DNA of 45,184 bases. Source: Terriglobia bacterium (GTDB taxonomy: Bacteria > Acidobacteriota > Polarisedimenticolia > Polarisedimenticolales > JAIQFR01). The stretch is from the NCBI GenBank assembly GCA_020073205.1, contig JAIQFR010000025.1, forward strand, positions 1-45,184, given 5' to 3'. Position numbers and translations under genes: made by a program. The notes under the pieces are model-generated. The model did no database searches. It had not been told where the DNA came from and saw only the letters and a list, made by a program, of their open reading frames with translations. Of this stretch, positions 8,381 through 17,536 are shown in pieces (position 1 is the first letter of the stretch; each line of letters opens with the position of its first letter).

Positions 8381-9619
8381 ATGAGCGTGTTCAAGCGGAT
8401 CCTTGCGGGCGCGTGGCTCGCCGCGGCGCTCCTCGCGTCGGGGCGCCTCTCCGCGGCCACGGTGGCCGAGCAGGCCCGCGAGCTTGCGACCCACGGCCAG
8501 CGCGACGCGGCGATCCGATTGCTGCGCGACCAGCTGGCCCAGGCGCCGAACGATACCGACGCCCGGACGATGCTGGGGATCGTCCTCTCCTGGGAGGGCC
8601 GGTACGACGAGGCGAGGAAGGAGCTCGAGACCGTCCTCGACCAGAATCCCACGCACGCCGACGCCCTGCCGGCAGCCATCCGTGTGGAGATCTGGTCGGG
8701 CAACCCGTACCGGGCCGAGCGCCTGGCGCGGAGGGGTCTCGAGAAGAAGCCCGACGACCCCACCCTGCTGGTGTGCCGCGCCCGCGCGCTCGACGCCGTG
8801 GGGCGGCAGGAGGAAGCGGAAAGCGAGCTGCGGCGCGCGCTCGCCCTGGATCCGGGCAACGCGGAGGCAAGGGATCTCTCCGGGAGGATCCGTGAGGCTC
8901 TGGTCCGCTGGCAGGTCGGCCTCTACCACACCTACGATCACTTCACTCCGGACCTGGCGCCTTGGAACGAGAGCCAGCTCTACCTCAAGCGGCGGACCAT
9001 CTACGGCCCCCTGATCGGCCGCTGGTCCCATGCGTGGCGGTTCGATTCACAGGACGACCAGATGGAGATCGAGGCCTATCCCTCGATCAGGAGCGGCACC
9101 TACGCTTGGCTCGACGCCGGCTACTCGCCGAGCGCGGACCTTTACCCGAGGTACCGGTTCGGCGGGGACATCTACCAGAGCCTGCCCGCGGGGCTGGAGG
9201 CCTCCCTGGGCTACCGGCGTCTCAACTTCACCAACACCAGCGCCAACATCTACGTGGGCTCCCTGGGGAAGTACTACGCCTCGTGGCTCGTCACCGGCCG
9301 CGTCTTCGTCACGCCGGGGGTCGCGGGAGCGTCGCGGTCGTATTCGCTGGGAGCGAGGAACTACTTCGGCAACGGACTCGGCTACTACGGCTTCCGCTTC
9401 GGCTGGGGTCGCTCTCCCGAGATCCGCAGCGCGGTCGAGCTCGAAACCCTCCGGTCGCGGACGATCGCGGGCGAGCTGATCCTGCCGCTTCCGCGGCGGT
9501 TCGAGTTCGACCTGCGGGCCGGCTGGAGCCACGAGGACCGGATCGACCTCAGCGTTCCTGACCACGTCAGCGGAGTCCGCCATCTCTCGATCGGCGCCGG
9601 TCTTTACTACTCCTTCTGA
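8381..9619 (+). CDS. TPR + YaiO-type outer-membrane beta-barrel protein
   Basis: A 412-residue exported protein: signal peptide (about 1-26), three to four TPR repeats (about 28-170; motifs such as LGIVLSWEGRYDEA and ALALDPGNAEA), then a beta-barrel domain of about 240 residues rich in Tyr/Gly strands and ending in Tyr-Tyr-Ser-Phe, the terminal aromatic residue typical of BAM-inserted barrels. This arrangement is the YaiO family and is analogous to PgaA, whose periplasmic TPR domain and barrel export poly-N-acetylglucosamine. It is the first gene of an operon with a second TPR protein five bases later. The inferred role is outer-membrane export of the polymer made by the glycosyltransferase at 13075-14532. 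The ribosome site is weak (AGAGGA about ten bases upstream). Confidence 0.83.
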   Translation: MSVFKRILAGAWLAAALLASGRLSAATVAEQARELATHGQRDAAIRLLRDQLAQAPNDTDARTMLGIVLSWEGRYDEARKELETVLDQNPTHADALPAAIRVEIWSGNPYRAERLARRGLEKKPDDPTLLVCRARALDAVGRQEEAESELRRALALDPGNAEARDLSGRIREALVRWQVGLYHTYDHFTPDLAPWNESQLYLKRRTIYGPLIGRWSHAWRFDSQDDQMEIEAYPSIRSGTYAWLDAGYSPSADLYPRYRFGGDIYQSLPAGLEASLGYRRLNFTNTSANIYVGSLGKYYASWLVTGRVFVTPGVAGASRSYSLGARNYFGNGLGYYGFRFGWGRSPEIRSAVELETLRSRTIAGELILPLPRRFEFDLRAGWSHEDRIDLSVPDHVSGVRHLSIGAGLYYSF

Positions 9620-9624
9620 CTCCC

Positions 9625-10509
9625 GTGCTCGACTCTCCCGCTTACAAGATCGTCTTAGCGTCGGCCGTCCTCGCCCTCTTCTACTGGAGCCTCTTCACGG
9701 GCACGGCCCCCGCCGCGGCGCCGGCCGCTCCGGCCACCGGTCTCGCCGCCGAGGCGACACGGAGCCTGGCGGAGTCGGCCAAGGTGCGGGTCCGGAACGG
9801 CGACTACGAGAAGGCGCTCGATCCCGCCCGGAAGCTCCACGAGGCCTACCCCGCCAACCACATCTACATCGACCAGCTCGCGACGGTGTACCACCACCTG
9901 GGACGCCCGAAGGAGGAAGCCGCCCTTTGGGAGGAGTACCTCGTGAAGGCGCCCGTCCCCGACGAGGCCTGCCCGGCGCTCGGCCTCGCGTACCGGGCGC
10001 AGGGCCTCGAGGAGAAGGCGCGCGACGCCTTGGCTCGCTGCCTCGACCTCGATCCGAGCAACCCGGATTCCATCCTCTACCTCGCGCTCTCCTACGAGCG
10101 ATCGGGGCGCGGCGACAAGGCCCGTGAGCTTTACGAGCGGGGGCTCGCGCTCGCGCCGGGCTATTCGGACATGAGCCTGGGCCTGGCGCGCATCGACCTC
10201 AGGGCGGGTCGAGTCGACGCGGCGAAGGAAGCCGCGCTCCGAGTCCTGAAGCGGTCACCCGACAACGTCGATGCTCTGCTCGTCGCCGGGCTCGCCAGCC
10301 TCCGCGACGGTGCGACGGACGAAGCCCGCGTTCACCTCGAGCGCGGCGTCCGCCTGTCCCCGGAATACGCGGATCTGATCCTCGCGCTGGCGGAGACGTC
10401 CGTGCGGCAGGGGAGGGTGGAGGAAGCCCGCCGCGAGTACGCGCGGGTCCTTGAGCTGCAGCCGGGGAACGCCGAGGCGCGCGCGGAGCTCGCCGGGCGG
10501 CTGCCGTGA
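9625..10509 (+). CDS. Membrane-anchored periplasmic TPR protein
   Basis: A 294-residue protein with an uncleaved-looking N-terminal hydrophobic segment (about 7-28), an Ala/Pro linker, and six or more TPR units from about 45 to the end (for example LGLAYRAQGLEEKARDALA and YLALSYERSGRGDKARELY). It begins with GTG five bases after the YaiO-like stop and its own stop overlaps the next start by four bases (GTGA), so the three genes are translationally coupled. TPR proteins in this position typically scaffold an envelope export complex; here it could bridge the outer-membrane barrel and the inner-membrane transferase. Confidence 0.82.
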   Translation: MLDSPAYKIVLASAVLALFYWSLFTGTAPAAAPAAPATGLAAEATRSLAESAKVRVRNGDYEKALDPARKLHEAYPANHIYIDQLATVYHHLGRPKEEAALWEEYLVKAPVPDEACPALGLAYRAQGLEEKARDALARCLDLDPSNPDSILYLALSYERSGRGDKARELYERGLALAPGYSDMSLGLARIDLRAGRVDAAKEAALRVLKRSPDNVDALLVAGLASLRDGATDEARVHLERGVRLSPEYADLILALAETSVRQGRVEEARREYARVLELQPGNAEARAELAGRLP

Positions 10510-13040
10510 GCCGCGCCGCGCTCGTCTTGGCCCGCCTGGCGTTCGGGGCCTTCTGGCTGCTCACGGCCGCGTACTGCGTGATGGCTTACGTCCCGTTCAC
10601 CTACGTGCAGGTGATCCAGTCCGACGTCGTGCCATCGCTCAACACGTTCGCGAGGCTCCACCCGTACCTGTTCTGGGCAGCCCTCGCGGCGGCGGGGCTC
10701 ACGATGCGCGAAGACGTCCGACGGCCCGCGACCCGCGTCGCGGCGGTCGGATTCCTCGCCGCTTCGGCGATCGCCGGCGTGACGATCCTGTTCCACCCGC
10801 TCCTGGCCTCGCTGACGAACGACGCCTCGAGCCTCGGGTGGGCGTTCGTCGCGCTGGTTCCGCCGGTCTGGCTGGCCGCGCTCGACGTGCTGGGCCACGG
10901 GACGCGAATCGCCTGGGGGCGCGCGTCGGACGGCGAGGATCGGCGCCTGTTCCACGCCTCCTTGTGGTCCGGCCTCTTCCTCGCGTGCCTCTACGGAGCC
11001 ATCTTCGAGCTCCGCTTCGGGGCGGACCCCGCGGCCATCGGGCTCAGCGCTCCGGAGTGCCGCGCAGCGCTTCTCCTGAGCCTCGCTTCCCACGTCATGC
11101 TGATGCTCGCGGCGTTCACCGCGCTGGTCCTAATGCGCTCGATCGCCGCCGTCTTCGCCTCCTCCGCGCTCGTAGAGCTGGCATTCTTCCTTCTCTTCGC
11201 GGTCCTCCTCCTGGCGTCCGTGCTGCGGAGCATCGTCCTCTCCGCGATCTCCCTGCGTGGGGTCTCCGCGACCGCGGTCGCGACCGCGGTGGCCGTCGCG
11301 ACCGTCGCGGCCGAAGCCGGCGTCGCGTGCCGGATCTTCGCGGCGCGAGGGGGCGCCGCCGGGAGCGGACTCGAGGTGCTCGTCTCCGCCCTGGCGCCGC
11401 GGCGCGGGACTCCGCGATTCGCCTTCGGGCTCTGGGTCGCGGCCCTGGCCGTCGGCGGGTTCGCGCTCGCCGCCTCAACCGCCGCGATGGACTGGAACTA
11501 CCTGCTGCAGAAGGTGGGCGCGCTGCTCGTCTGGTTGCTCGTCTTCGCAGCGTTCTACACGGTCGCGCCCGCGGCCCCGACGAGGCGGTGGGCGACCCTC
11601 GGCTTCCTGGCGGCCGCGGTGCTCTCGCTCGGCGCCTACAAGGGTCTCGAAGCCGGGCGCGGGCGGGTGGCGGCCTGGCTCGGCGGCGGCCCGGGCACGG
11701 ACCTGTCCGCGTCCCTCGCTCGATACGCCGGCCACGACCCCTCGTTCAAGGTGGCGCACGACCTGCTGTCGCGGCCTCGGAGCGCGGCGCGGGACGACGC
11801 GGAATTCTACCGGTTCCTGCAGGCGCACACCAACATCCCGCGGAGCGTCCACATCGAGCCGAGGGACGTGAGCTTCGTTCCCTCCATCGTGCCGTCGCCT
11901 TCACCGAAGCCGGATATCTTCGTCTTCGTGATCGACTCGCTCCGGCGAGACTACCTGTCCGCCTACAACCCCGCCGTCGGGTTCACCCCCGCGATCGGGG
12001 AGTTCGCGCGGGAGAGCGTCGTCTTCACCAACGCGTTCACCCGGTACGGCGGCACGGGGCTCTCGGAGCCTTCGATCTGGGTCGGCGGAATGATCCCGCA
12101 CCAGCAGTACGTGACTCCCTTCTATCCCATGAACGCGCTGGAGAAGCTGCTCGAAGCGGAGGGCTACCGCAGCTTCGTCGCGTTGGACACGGTCCTGAGG
12201 GCCGTGGTGAAGCCCTCCCGCGACATCGTCGAGCTCGACCGGGGGGTCCTGACCCATGCGCTGAGGCTCGGCCATTCCGTCGCGGACCTCGAGGCCCGTC
12301 TGCGCGGGGGAGAGGCCGGCGGACGGCCTGTCTTCGCGTACGCCCAGCCGCAGGACCTCCACGTTTCCACGATCGCGCGGGAGGGCCCGTCCGTGCCGCC
12401 GGGTGAGTCCTACCCCGGATTCCACGCGCCCTATGCCTGGCGGGTCCGGAGGGTCGACGCGGCGTTCGGGGGGTTCCTGCGGACGCTGCGCGACCTCGGC
12501 CTGTACGAGAACAGCATCATCGTCCTGACGTCCGATCACGGAGACTCGCTGGGCGAGGAGGGTCGGTGGGGGCATGCGTATACGATCTTCCCCGAGATCC
12601 TCCGGATCCCGCTGATCGTCCACCTGCCCACGGCGCTTCGCTCCGGGGTCGCCGTCGACCCCGGAGGCCTCTCCTTCCTGACCGACATCACCCCGAGCCT
12701 CTACGCGCTCCTCGGCCACCCTCCGCAGACCCGGAGCGGAATCCTCGGGCGATCGCTGTTCGCGTCGAGGCGCGAGGATCTGCCTTCGAAGGACCGGGCC
12801 CTCGGCAGCTTCTTGGTGGCGTCCAGCTACGGGCCCGTCTTCGGCGTTCTTCGCGCGAACGGCCGAAGCCTCTACATCGCCGATTCGGTGAACTACGCCG
12901 ACGACCTCTTCGACCTCGCCACCTATCCCGGCGGGACGCCCCCCGCGCTCACGGACGCTGAGCGCGCCGAGTGCCGCGGCCTCATCCGCGACGCGGTCGA
13001 TTCCATCGACGCGTTCTACGAGATTCCCCGAGCTCCGTAG
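10506..13040 (+). CDS. Membrane alkaline-phosphatase-superfamily transferase (sulfatase-like)
   Basis: 844 residues: about ten membrane helices in the first 400 residues, then a periplasmic sulfatase/LTA-synthase/phosphoethanolamine-transferase fold. Metal and active-site landmarks are D477 in FVIDSLRRDY, the probable nucleophile T517 in YGGTGLSEPS (S520 is close by), and D677-H678 in LTSDHGDS followed by RWGHAY. There is no Cys-x-Pro-x-Arg, so it is not a formylglycine sulfatase. The build resembles BcsG, which puts phosphoethanolamine on cellulose, and LTA synthase. In this operon it most likely decorates the exported polysaccharide with a phospho-substituent; that is inference from context. 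Starts with GTG overlapping the TPR gene. Confidence 0.8.
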   Translation: MSRAALVLARLAFGAFWLLTAAYCVMAYVPFTYVQVIQSDVVPSLNTFARLHPYLFWAALAAAGLTMREDVRRPATRVAAVGFLAASAIAGVTILFHPLLASLTNDASSLGWAFVALVPPVWLAALDVLGHGTRIAWGRASDGEDRRLFHASLWSGLFLACLYGAIFELRFGADPAAIGLSAPECRAALLLSLASHVMLMLAAFTALVLMRSIAAVFASSALVELAFFLLFAVLLLASVLRSIVLSAISLRGVSATAVATAVAVATVAAEAGVACRIFAARGGAAGSGLEVLVSALAPRRGTPRFAFGLWVAALAVGGFALAASTAAMDWNYLLQKVGALLVWLLVFAAFYTVAPAAPTRRWATLGFLAAAVLSLGAYKGLEAGRGRVAAWLGGGPGTDLSASLARYAGHDPSFKVAHDLLSRPRSAARDDAEFYRFLQAHTNIPRSVHIEPRDVSFVPSIVPSPSPKPDIFVFVIDSLRRDYLSAYNPAVGFTPAIGEFARESVVFTNAFTRYGGTGLSEPSIWVGGMIPHQQYVTPFYPMNALEKLLEAEGYRSFVALDTVLRAVVKPSRDIVELDRGVLTHALRLGHSVADLEARLRGGEAGGRPVFAYAQPQDLHVSTIAREGPSVPPGESYPGFHAPYAWRVRRVDAAFGGFLRTLRDLGLYENSIIVLTSDHGDSLGEEGRWGHAYTIFPEILRIPLIVHLPTALRSGVAVDPGGLSFLTDITPSLYALLGHPPQTRSGILGRSLFASRREDLPSKDRALGSFLVASSYGPVFGVLRANGRSLYIADSVNYADDLFDLATYPGGTPPALTDAERAECRGLIRDAVDSIDAFYEIPRAP

Positions 13041-13074
13041 CGCTTCCCGGTGACCCGAATCTCGTCGGGCGCCC

Positions 13075-14532
13075 TCATCTCGCCCGGCCAGGCTGCGGGG
13101 CCGCTTGCCGCGCCTGCCCGGACCTGAATCCCGCGCGGTCCATTCGGCCCCAGGCGCGGCGGCGCCGGACGACGTCCCAGAACGCCTTGACCTTGAACAC
13201 CGCGTTCATCTGGCGGTACCCGAAGTTCTCGAGGATGCCGAACACCACCAGCTTCGTCAGGTCGAGCCAGCCCGGGTACCGTCGGAAGGAGATCTCCTCG
13301 AGCAGAATCGCCGCGATGGAGAGGAAGATCCCGTAGAGGACCGCGACGCCCAGGAACAGCAGGAAGAACTCCAGGTTGAGGATGCCGAGGAGGTACGAGA
13401 GCAGCACCGCGGCGTAGCCGAGGACCTCGACGAACGGCCCGAGCATCTCGAAGAGGAAGAAATACGGGAAGGCGAACAACCCGATGGCGCCGTAGCGCGG
13501 GTTGAACAGCATCCGCTTGTGCGTCCACAGGGTCCGGACGAGGCCGCGGTGCCAGCGGTTCCGTTGCCGGTTCAGGACCCGGATCCTCTCGGGGACCTCG
13601 GTCCAGCAGACCGGGTCCGGCACGAACACCACCCGGTATTTCCGCTTCTTGCGCCGCATGTGCTCGTGGAGGCGGACCACCAGCTCGAGGTCCTCGGTGT
13701 CGGTGTACCTGGAGTAGCCGCCGATCTCGACGACCTCGTCCTTCTTGTAGATACCGAAGGCTCCGGAGATGATCAGGAGCGAGCGCAGCACGCTCCACCC
13801 GACGCGGCCCGTGAGGAACGCCCGGAGGTACTCGACCACCTGGAAGATCGCGAGCGGCCGGTCCGGCAGCTCGATGCGGACCACGCGCCCGTCGCGGACC
13901 TCGCACCCGTTGACGATCCTGACGATCCCTCCGGCCGCCACGGTCTCGGCCGGGCGCTCCATGAACGGCTTCACCACCCGGAGCAGGGCGTTGTCCTCGA
14001 TGATCGAGTCCGCGTCGATGGAGCAGAACAGCGGGAAGCGGGACAGGTTGATCCCCGCGTTCAGGGCGTCGGACTTCCCGCCCTTCTCCTTGTCCACGAC
14101 GGTGAGGTTCGCGTGGGCGAGGGAGCCGAACACCCCGTGCACCGGCTCGGTGGGGATCGACCTGCGGTAGACCCGGTCCATCCGTCGCAGCTCGAACGCC
14201 TGCACGAGGCGCTTCAGGGTCTCGTCGGTGGACCCGTCGTTGATCACGACGATCTCGAACTCGCCGTAGTTGACCATCATCAGCGAGCGGACCGTCTCGA
14301 CGATGGTCTTCTCCTCGTTGTGGGCCGCGACCAGGATCGAGATCGGCCAGGTCATCTCGGACTGCATGATCTGCCGGTAGTCCGAGAAGAACGTTCGGCG
14401 GACGAACCGCATGACCTCGGCGAGCGACAGCAAGAAGAGGCCGAGGTAGATGCTGTTCAGGATCAGGAAGTAGACGAGGACGAAGACGTTGAAGGCGACG
14501 ACGCACCAGGTCAGCCAGCCCATCCAGCTCAT
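13075..14532 (-). CDS. Processive family-2 glycosyltransferase, membrane integrated
   Basis: 485 residues with two N-terminal membrane helices (about 8-38), a GT-A domain and about four C-terminal helices (about 345-430). All signatures of processive polysaccharide synthases (cellulose, hyaluronan, PgaC/IcaA) are present: D99 in INDGSTDE, D173/D175 in SIDADS, the acceptor-site T279-E280-D281 in DTEDLEL, and Q323-R-N-R326-W327 as the QxxRW motif. The start ATG at 14532 overlaps the HEAT-protein stop by four bases (ATGA). Reading frames running further upstream are the other frame of the HEAT gene. The likely role is polymerising a sugar chain at the inner membrane for export by the convergent YaiO operon, whose last gene ends 34 bases away. 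Confidence 0.88.
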   Translation of the reverse strand: MSWMGWLTWCVVAFNVFVLVYFLILNSIYLGLFLLSLAEVMRFVRRTFFSDYRQIMQSEMTWPISILVAAHNEEKTIVETVRSLMMVNYGEFEIVVINDGSTDETLKRLVQAFELRRMDRVYRRSIPTEPVHGVFGSLAHANLTVVDKEKGGKSDALNAGINLSRFPLFCSIDADSIIEDNALLRVVKPFMERPAETVAAGGIVRIVNGCEVRDGRVVRIELPDRPLAIFQVVEYLRAFLTGRVGWSVLRSLLIISGAFGIYKKDEVVEIGGYSRYTDTEDLELVVRLHEHMRRKKRKYRVVFVPDPVCWTEVPERIRVLNRQRNRWHRGLVRTLWTHKRMLFNPRYGAIGLFAFPYFFLFEMLGPFVEVLGYAAVLLSYLLGILNLEFFLLFLGVAVLYGIFLSIAAILLEEISFRRYPGWLDLTKLVVFGILENFGYRQMNAVFKVKAFWDVVRRRRAWGRMDRAGFRSGQARQAAPQPGRAR

Positions 14533-15767
14533 CGCGCCCCCTCCGCCTGCGGCCCCGGCAGGCCGAGCATGCCGGCGAGCGCCTCCCGAACCCGGGCATC
14601 GGGGTGGGTCTCGAGCAGCTCGCGGAGGCGCCCCATCTGCCCGACGCGCACGAACCGCCGGATCAGCGACTCCGCCGCCTCCCGCTCCGGCCCGCCGGAC
14701 TTCGCCAGGAGGTCGACCTGCCGGTCGAGGATCCCGGACTCTTCCAGCATCAGGACCGCCTGGTGGCGCGCATAGATGTCCCGGTCGTCGAGCATGCGGT
14801 CGAGGGCCTCGGTTCCCCTCGGGCCCATGAGGCGCAGCGCTTCGGCGGAGTTCGCTCGGACCCACCACTCCCGGTCCCGCATCGCGCCCGAGAGCGCGGG
14901 AATCGCGGGAAGGTGGCGGATCCTGCCGAGCGCCTTGGCAGCCATGGCCCTCACAGGCCATTCCGTGTCCGCGACGGCGTTCAGCAGAACGGGGCCGCAG
15001 TCCGGGTCCCCGATCGCGCCCAGGGCGTGGCAGGCTCGGGCACGCACGTCCCGCTCCTCGTCCTCGAGCCGCTGCCTGAGCCACGCGACCACGGAGAGGC
15101 TCCGGACCCGGCCGAGGATGTCCAGCGCCGCGAGTTTCGCATGCGTGTTCATTCCCTCGAACTCGCCCACGAGCTCGTCCACGACCTCCTGCTTCATGCC
15201 GGCGAGGATGTCGGCGATCCTGATCGTGGACCAGCGGTTCGGCTCGGACAGGGCGTGAATCAGCGGCGCGACGGCCGCCCGGCCGCCCACGAGCCCGAGC
15301 GCTTTCGCCGCGCGGATCCGGACCTCGGGCTCCGGGTCGGAGAGCGCCTTCACCAGACGATTCGTCGCGCGGGTCGCGCCTGCGATCCCAAGCCTCTCGG
15401 CGGAATCGGCGCGGCGCCACCAGCGCCGGCTTCCCAGCCCCGCGAGATAGCCATCCACGTAGCGCAGCTCGTCGATAGCCCGACCGAGCCGCTCGCGCTC
15501 GACTCCGCGCACGCGTTGGGCATGGTCCAGCAGGATCTCCTCGACCACGCGGCGGTCGCGGAAGCGGAGCTTGCCGCCGAGGGCCGGTAGCACCGACGGG
15601 CCCTCGCCGTGCGCGTACGCCAGGATGGCCGGCTCGAGAGCGCGCCGGCGGGCCCGCCGCCAGCGCTCGCGGGTCTCCCTCCATGCCTTATTCGCGACGA
15701 TCGCGAACGTCAGGACGAGGAAGGTCCCTCCGATGATCAGGATCGAAGCGGTCAGCGCGCCGTACAT
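14529..15767 (-). CDS. Membrane-anchored HEAT-repeat protein
   Basis: 412 residues. An N-terminal helix (about 5-26) anchors it; a basic segment follows (residues 28-45), which places the rest in the cytoplasm by the positive-inside rule. From about 110 to 400 there are eight or so HEAT/PBS-like repeats, for example VRIRAAKALGLVGG, VRARACHALGAIGD and VRAMAAKALGRI. HEAT arrays act as protein-binding scaffolds. Its ATG overlaps the response regulator stop (TGATG), and its stop overlaps the glycosyltransferase start, so the three proteins are made as one coupled unit. It may link the regulator to the synthase, in the place PilZ domains hold in other systems. Confidence 0.82.
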   Translation of the reverse strand: MYGALTASILIIGGTFLVLTFAIVANKAWRETRERWRRARRRALEPAILAYAHGEGPSVLPALGGKLRFRDRRVVEEILLDHAQRVRGVERERLGRAIDELRYVDGYLAGLGSRRWWRRADSAERLGIAGATRATNRLVKALSDPEPEVRIRAAKALGLVGGRAAVAPLIHALSEPNRWSTIRIADILAGMKQEVVDELVGEFEGMNTHAKLAALDILGRVRSLSVVAWLRQRLEDEERDVRARACHALGAIGDPDCGPVLLNAVADTEWPVRAMAAKALGRIRHLPAIPALSGAMRDREWWVRANSAEALRLMGPRGTEALDRMLDDRDIYARHQAVLMLEESGILDRQVDLLAKSGGPEREAAESLIRRFVRVGQMGRLRELLETHPDARVREALAGMLGLPGPQAEGAR

Positions 15768-16165
15768 CAGCCGCGCCCTCCTCCTCTGGCCAGTAGCTTG
15801 CGGACTCTCGTGAGGAGCTCCCGGGCGTTGAAGGGCTTCACCACGTAGTCGTCCGCGCCGGTCTCGAGGCCCCGGACGATGTCCTCCTCGCGGTCCTTCA
15901 TGGAGACGATCACGATCGGCACGTCCGCGATCGCCTCGTGTTCCCGGATCGCCCGGACGACGTCGAATCCATCCCGGTAAGGCATCACGAGATCGCTCAC
16001 GATCAGGTCCGGCCTGAGCCTCGTTGCGATCTCGAACGCATGCTCGCCATCAGCCGCCACCAGGACCTCGTACCCTTTCTCGGCGAGGAGCGTGGCCACG
16101 AACCGTGCCGCCACGGGGTCGTCGTCCGCGACCAGGATTCGCGGCCTGACCGCGCCGGCGTTCAT
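15767..16165 (-). CDS. Stand-alone response regulator receiver protein
   Basis: A single CheY-like receiver domain of 132 residues without output domain: acidic pocket D14-D16 (ADDD), phospho-acceptor D58 in VSDLVMP, Ser88 in IVSMKD at the switch position, and K110 in VVKPFN. The start is placed at ATG 16165, from which the domain begins normally; a GTG at 16192 would add nine residues and cannot be excluded because neither start has a strong ribosome site. No histidine kinase gene is in the window. It heads the HEAT-glycosyltransferase operon, so it probably controls polymer synthesis by protein contact and not by DNA binding. Confidence 0.87.
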   Translation of the reverse strand: MNAGAVRPRILVADDDPVAARFVATLLAEKGYEVLVAADGEHAFEIATRLRPDLIVSDLVMPYRDGFDVVRAIREHEAIADVPIVIVSMKDREEDIVRGLETGADDYVVKPFNARELLTRVRKLLARGGGRG

Positions 16166-16393
16166 GGGCCGACCGCGGAGTCCGGGCTCCACCGCCAGAA
16201 ATCAGAGAACATGTTGACTATGCACACGCATACCCCAGACATATCTACATCGCCGATGCTTGACAACTTGAATATAGTTTCTGGGTACATTTGTGCAATC
16301 GCCGCCGTGAGATCCCCTGGTTGGAACTGCCCTGCTTGACCCCCGCCCCGCGGGTCACGATACTACACGTCGCCTCCTCGGAGAGCCGCGCTT
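16166..16393. other. Divergent intergenic region, AT-richer
   Basis: The gap between the response regulator and dprA starts is noticeably AT-richer than its surroundings (about 16200-16300), as expected for a two-way promoter region. On the minus strand TTGTCA (16266-16261) and TATGTC (16243-16238) with a 17-base spacer are a weak candidate for the regulator operon. Confidence 0.35.
16336..16364 (+). promoter_or_regulatory. Candidate sigma-70 promoter of dprA-topA
   Basis: TTGACC (16336-16341), 17-base spacer, GATACT (16359-16364): five and four consensus matches. The leader to the dprA ATG would be about 23 bases. Confidence 0.55.
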
Positions 16394-17533
16394 ATGGTCC
16401 CCGAGGATCTCGTCGCCTGGGTCGCCGTCAATCTCCTTCAACGATTAGGTCCCCTCCAGATCCGCCGAGCCCTCCGGGAGTTCGGCGGCCCGTCTGAGGT
16501 CGCATTCAAAGTACCTCCCGCTCACCTCGCGGGAGCGCTCGGGCTGCGCGACGGGAAGGCCGAGACGATCGCGTCGGGAAGGAAGGGGCTGAGAGGGCGC
16601 GCCGAGGCGGAAATCCGAGACGCCGAGCGGCTCGGGATCCGCCTCGTGACCCCGGTGGATCCAGGCTATCCCGCTGAGTTCGAGGCTCTTCCGGACGGCC
16701 CGGTCGTGCTCTACCTGAAGGGCGCCTTGACCGCCGGGGTGGTTCGAATCGCGGTCGTCGGTTCCCGCCGCGCGACCGCGTATGGGCGCAGGGTCGCGAC
16801 GGGCCTCGCTTCGGGGTTGGGGCTGCAAGGTGTGGAAATCGTGTCCGGTGGCGCCAGGGGAATCGACACTTGCGCCCATCTAGGTGCTCTCGAGGCAGGC
16901 GCTAGGACGGTCGTGGTCATGGGATCCGGCTTTCGGCGGCTCTACCCGCCAGAGAACGTAGAGATGTTCGACAAGATCGCCGACAACGGCGCTATCATTT
17001 CCGAATTCCATCTGGATATGGAGCCCAAGGGCGAAAACTTCCCCAGAAGAAACCGGCTCATCGCCGGCCTCTCCGCCGCGGTCGTGGTCGTCGAAGCCGC
17101 CGAACGCTCGGGCTCGCTCAGCACCGCCGGACACGCGCTCGAGCAAGGCCGCGAGGTCATGGCGGTTCCGGGGCCGGTTTCCTCGGAGCTGTCGGCCGGG
17201 TGCCACCGGCTCATCCAACAGGGTGCAAAGCTCGTCCACTCGATCGGAGATGTCCTGGAAGAGCTGTCGCCTATGTACGCCGAGGCCCTCCGCGGGAGGG
17301 TCGCTGCCCCGTCGTGCGAGCCCGAACCCACCCCGGTGTCCCTCGACCCTGACGAAGCTGCGGTCTTGGCTCTCCTGGACGATCCGGAGCCGGTTCAATT
17401 GGATGCGCTGGCCGACAGGGCTCCCTTCGGAATCGCGCGGCTCCAGACCGCGCTCTTCGGCCTCGAGGTCCGGGGCGCGGTTGAACAATTGCCGGGGCGG
17501 TACTATCTTGCCCGCCCCCGGAGGCAGGGCTGA
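16394..17533 (+). CDS. dprA: DNA-processing protein DprA
   Basis: 379 residues, normal family length. DprA loads RecA on incoming single-stranded DNA during transformation. An N-terminal helical (SAM/HhH-like) part covers about 1-75. The Rossmann-like DprA domain at about 85-295 shows AVVGSRRATAYG, IVSGGARGIDTCAH, VVMGSGFRRLYPPEN and the ssDNA-binding region GENFPRRNRLIAGLS. A short C-terminal winged-helix domain (about 315-375) contains LALLDDPEPVQLDAL. The gene is followed three bases later by topA, a pairing (dprA-topA) that is widely conserved in bacteria. Any competence role in this organism is inferred, as no com genes are in view. Confidence 0.95.
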   Translation: MVPEDLVAWVAVNLLQRLGPLQIRRALREFGGPSEVAFKVPPAHLAGALGLRDGKAETIASGRKGLRGRAEAEIRDAERLGIRLVTPVDPGYPAEFEALPDGPVVLYLKGALTAGVVRIAVVGSRRATAYGRRVATGLASGLGLQGVEIVSGGARGIDTCAHLGALEAGARTVVVMGSGFRRLYPPENVEMFDKIADNGAIISEFHLDMEPKGENFPRRNRLIAGLSAAVVVVEAAERSGSLSTAGHALEQGREVMAVPGPVSSELSAGCHRLIQQGAKLVHSIGDVLEELSPMYAEALRGRVAAPSCEPEPTPVSLDPDEAAVLALLDDPEPVQLDALADRAPFGIARLQTALFGLEVRGAVEQLPGRYYLARPRRQG

Positions 17534-17536
17534 ACC

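Noticed and set aside
10506-13040. Calling the membrane enzyme a sulfatase
   Set aside because: There is no Cys/Ser-x-Pro-x-Arg formylglycine site; the Thr/Ser near T517 and the membrane domain fit phospho-group transferases better.
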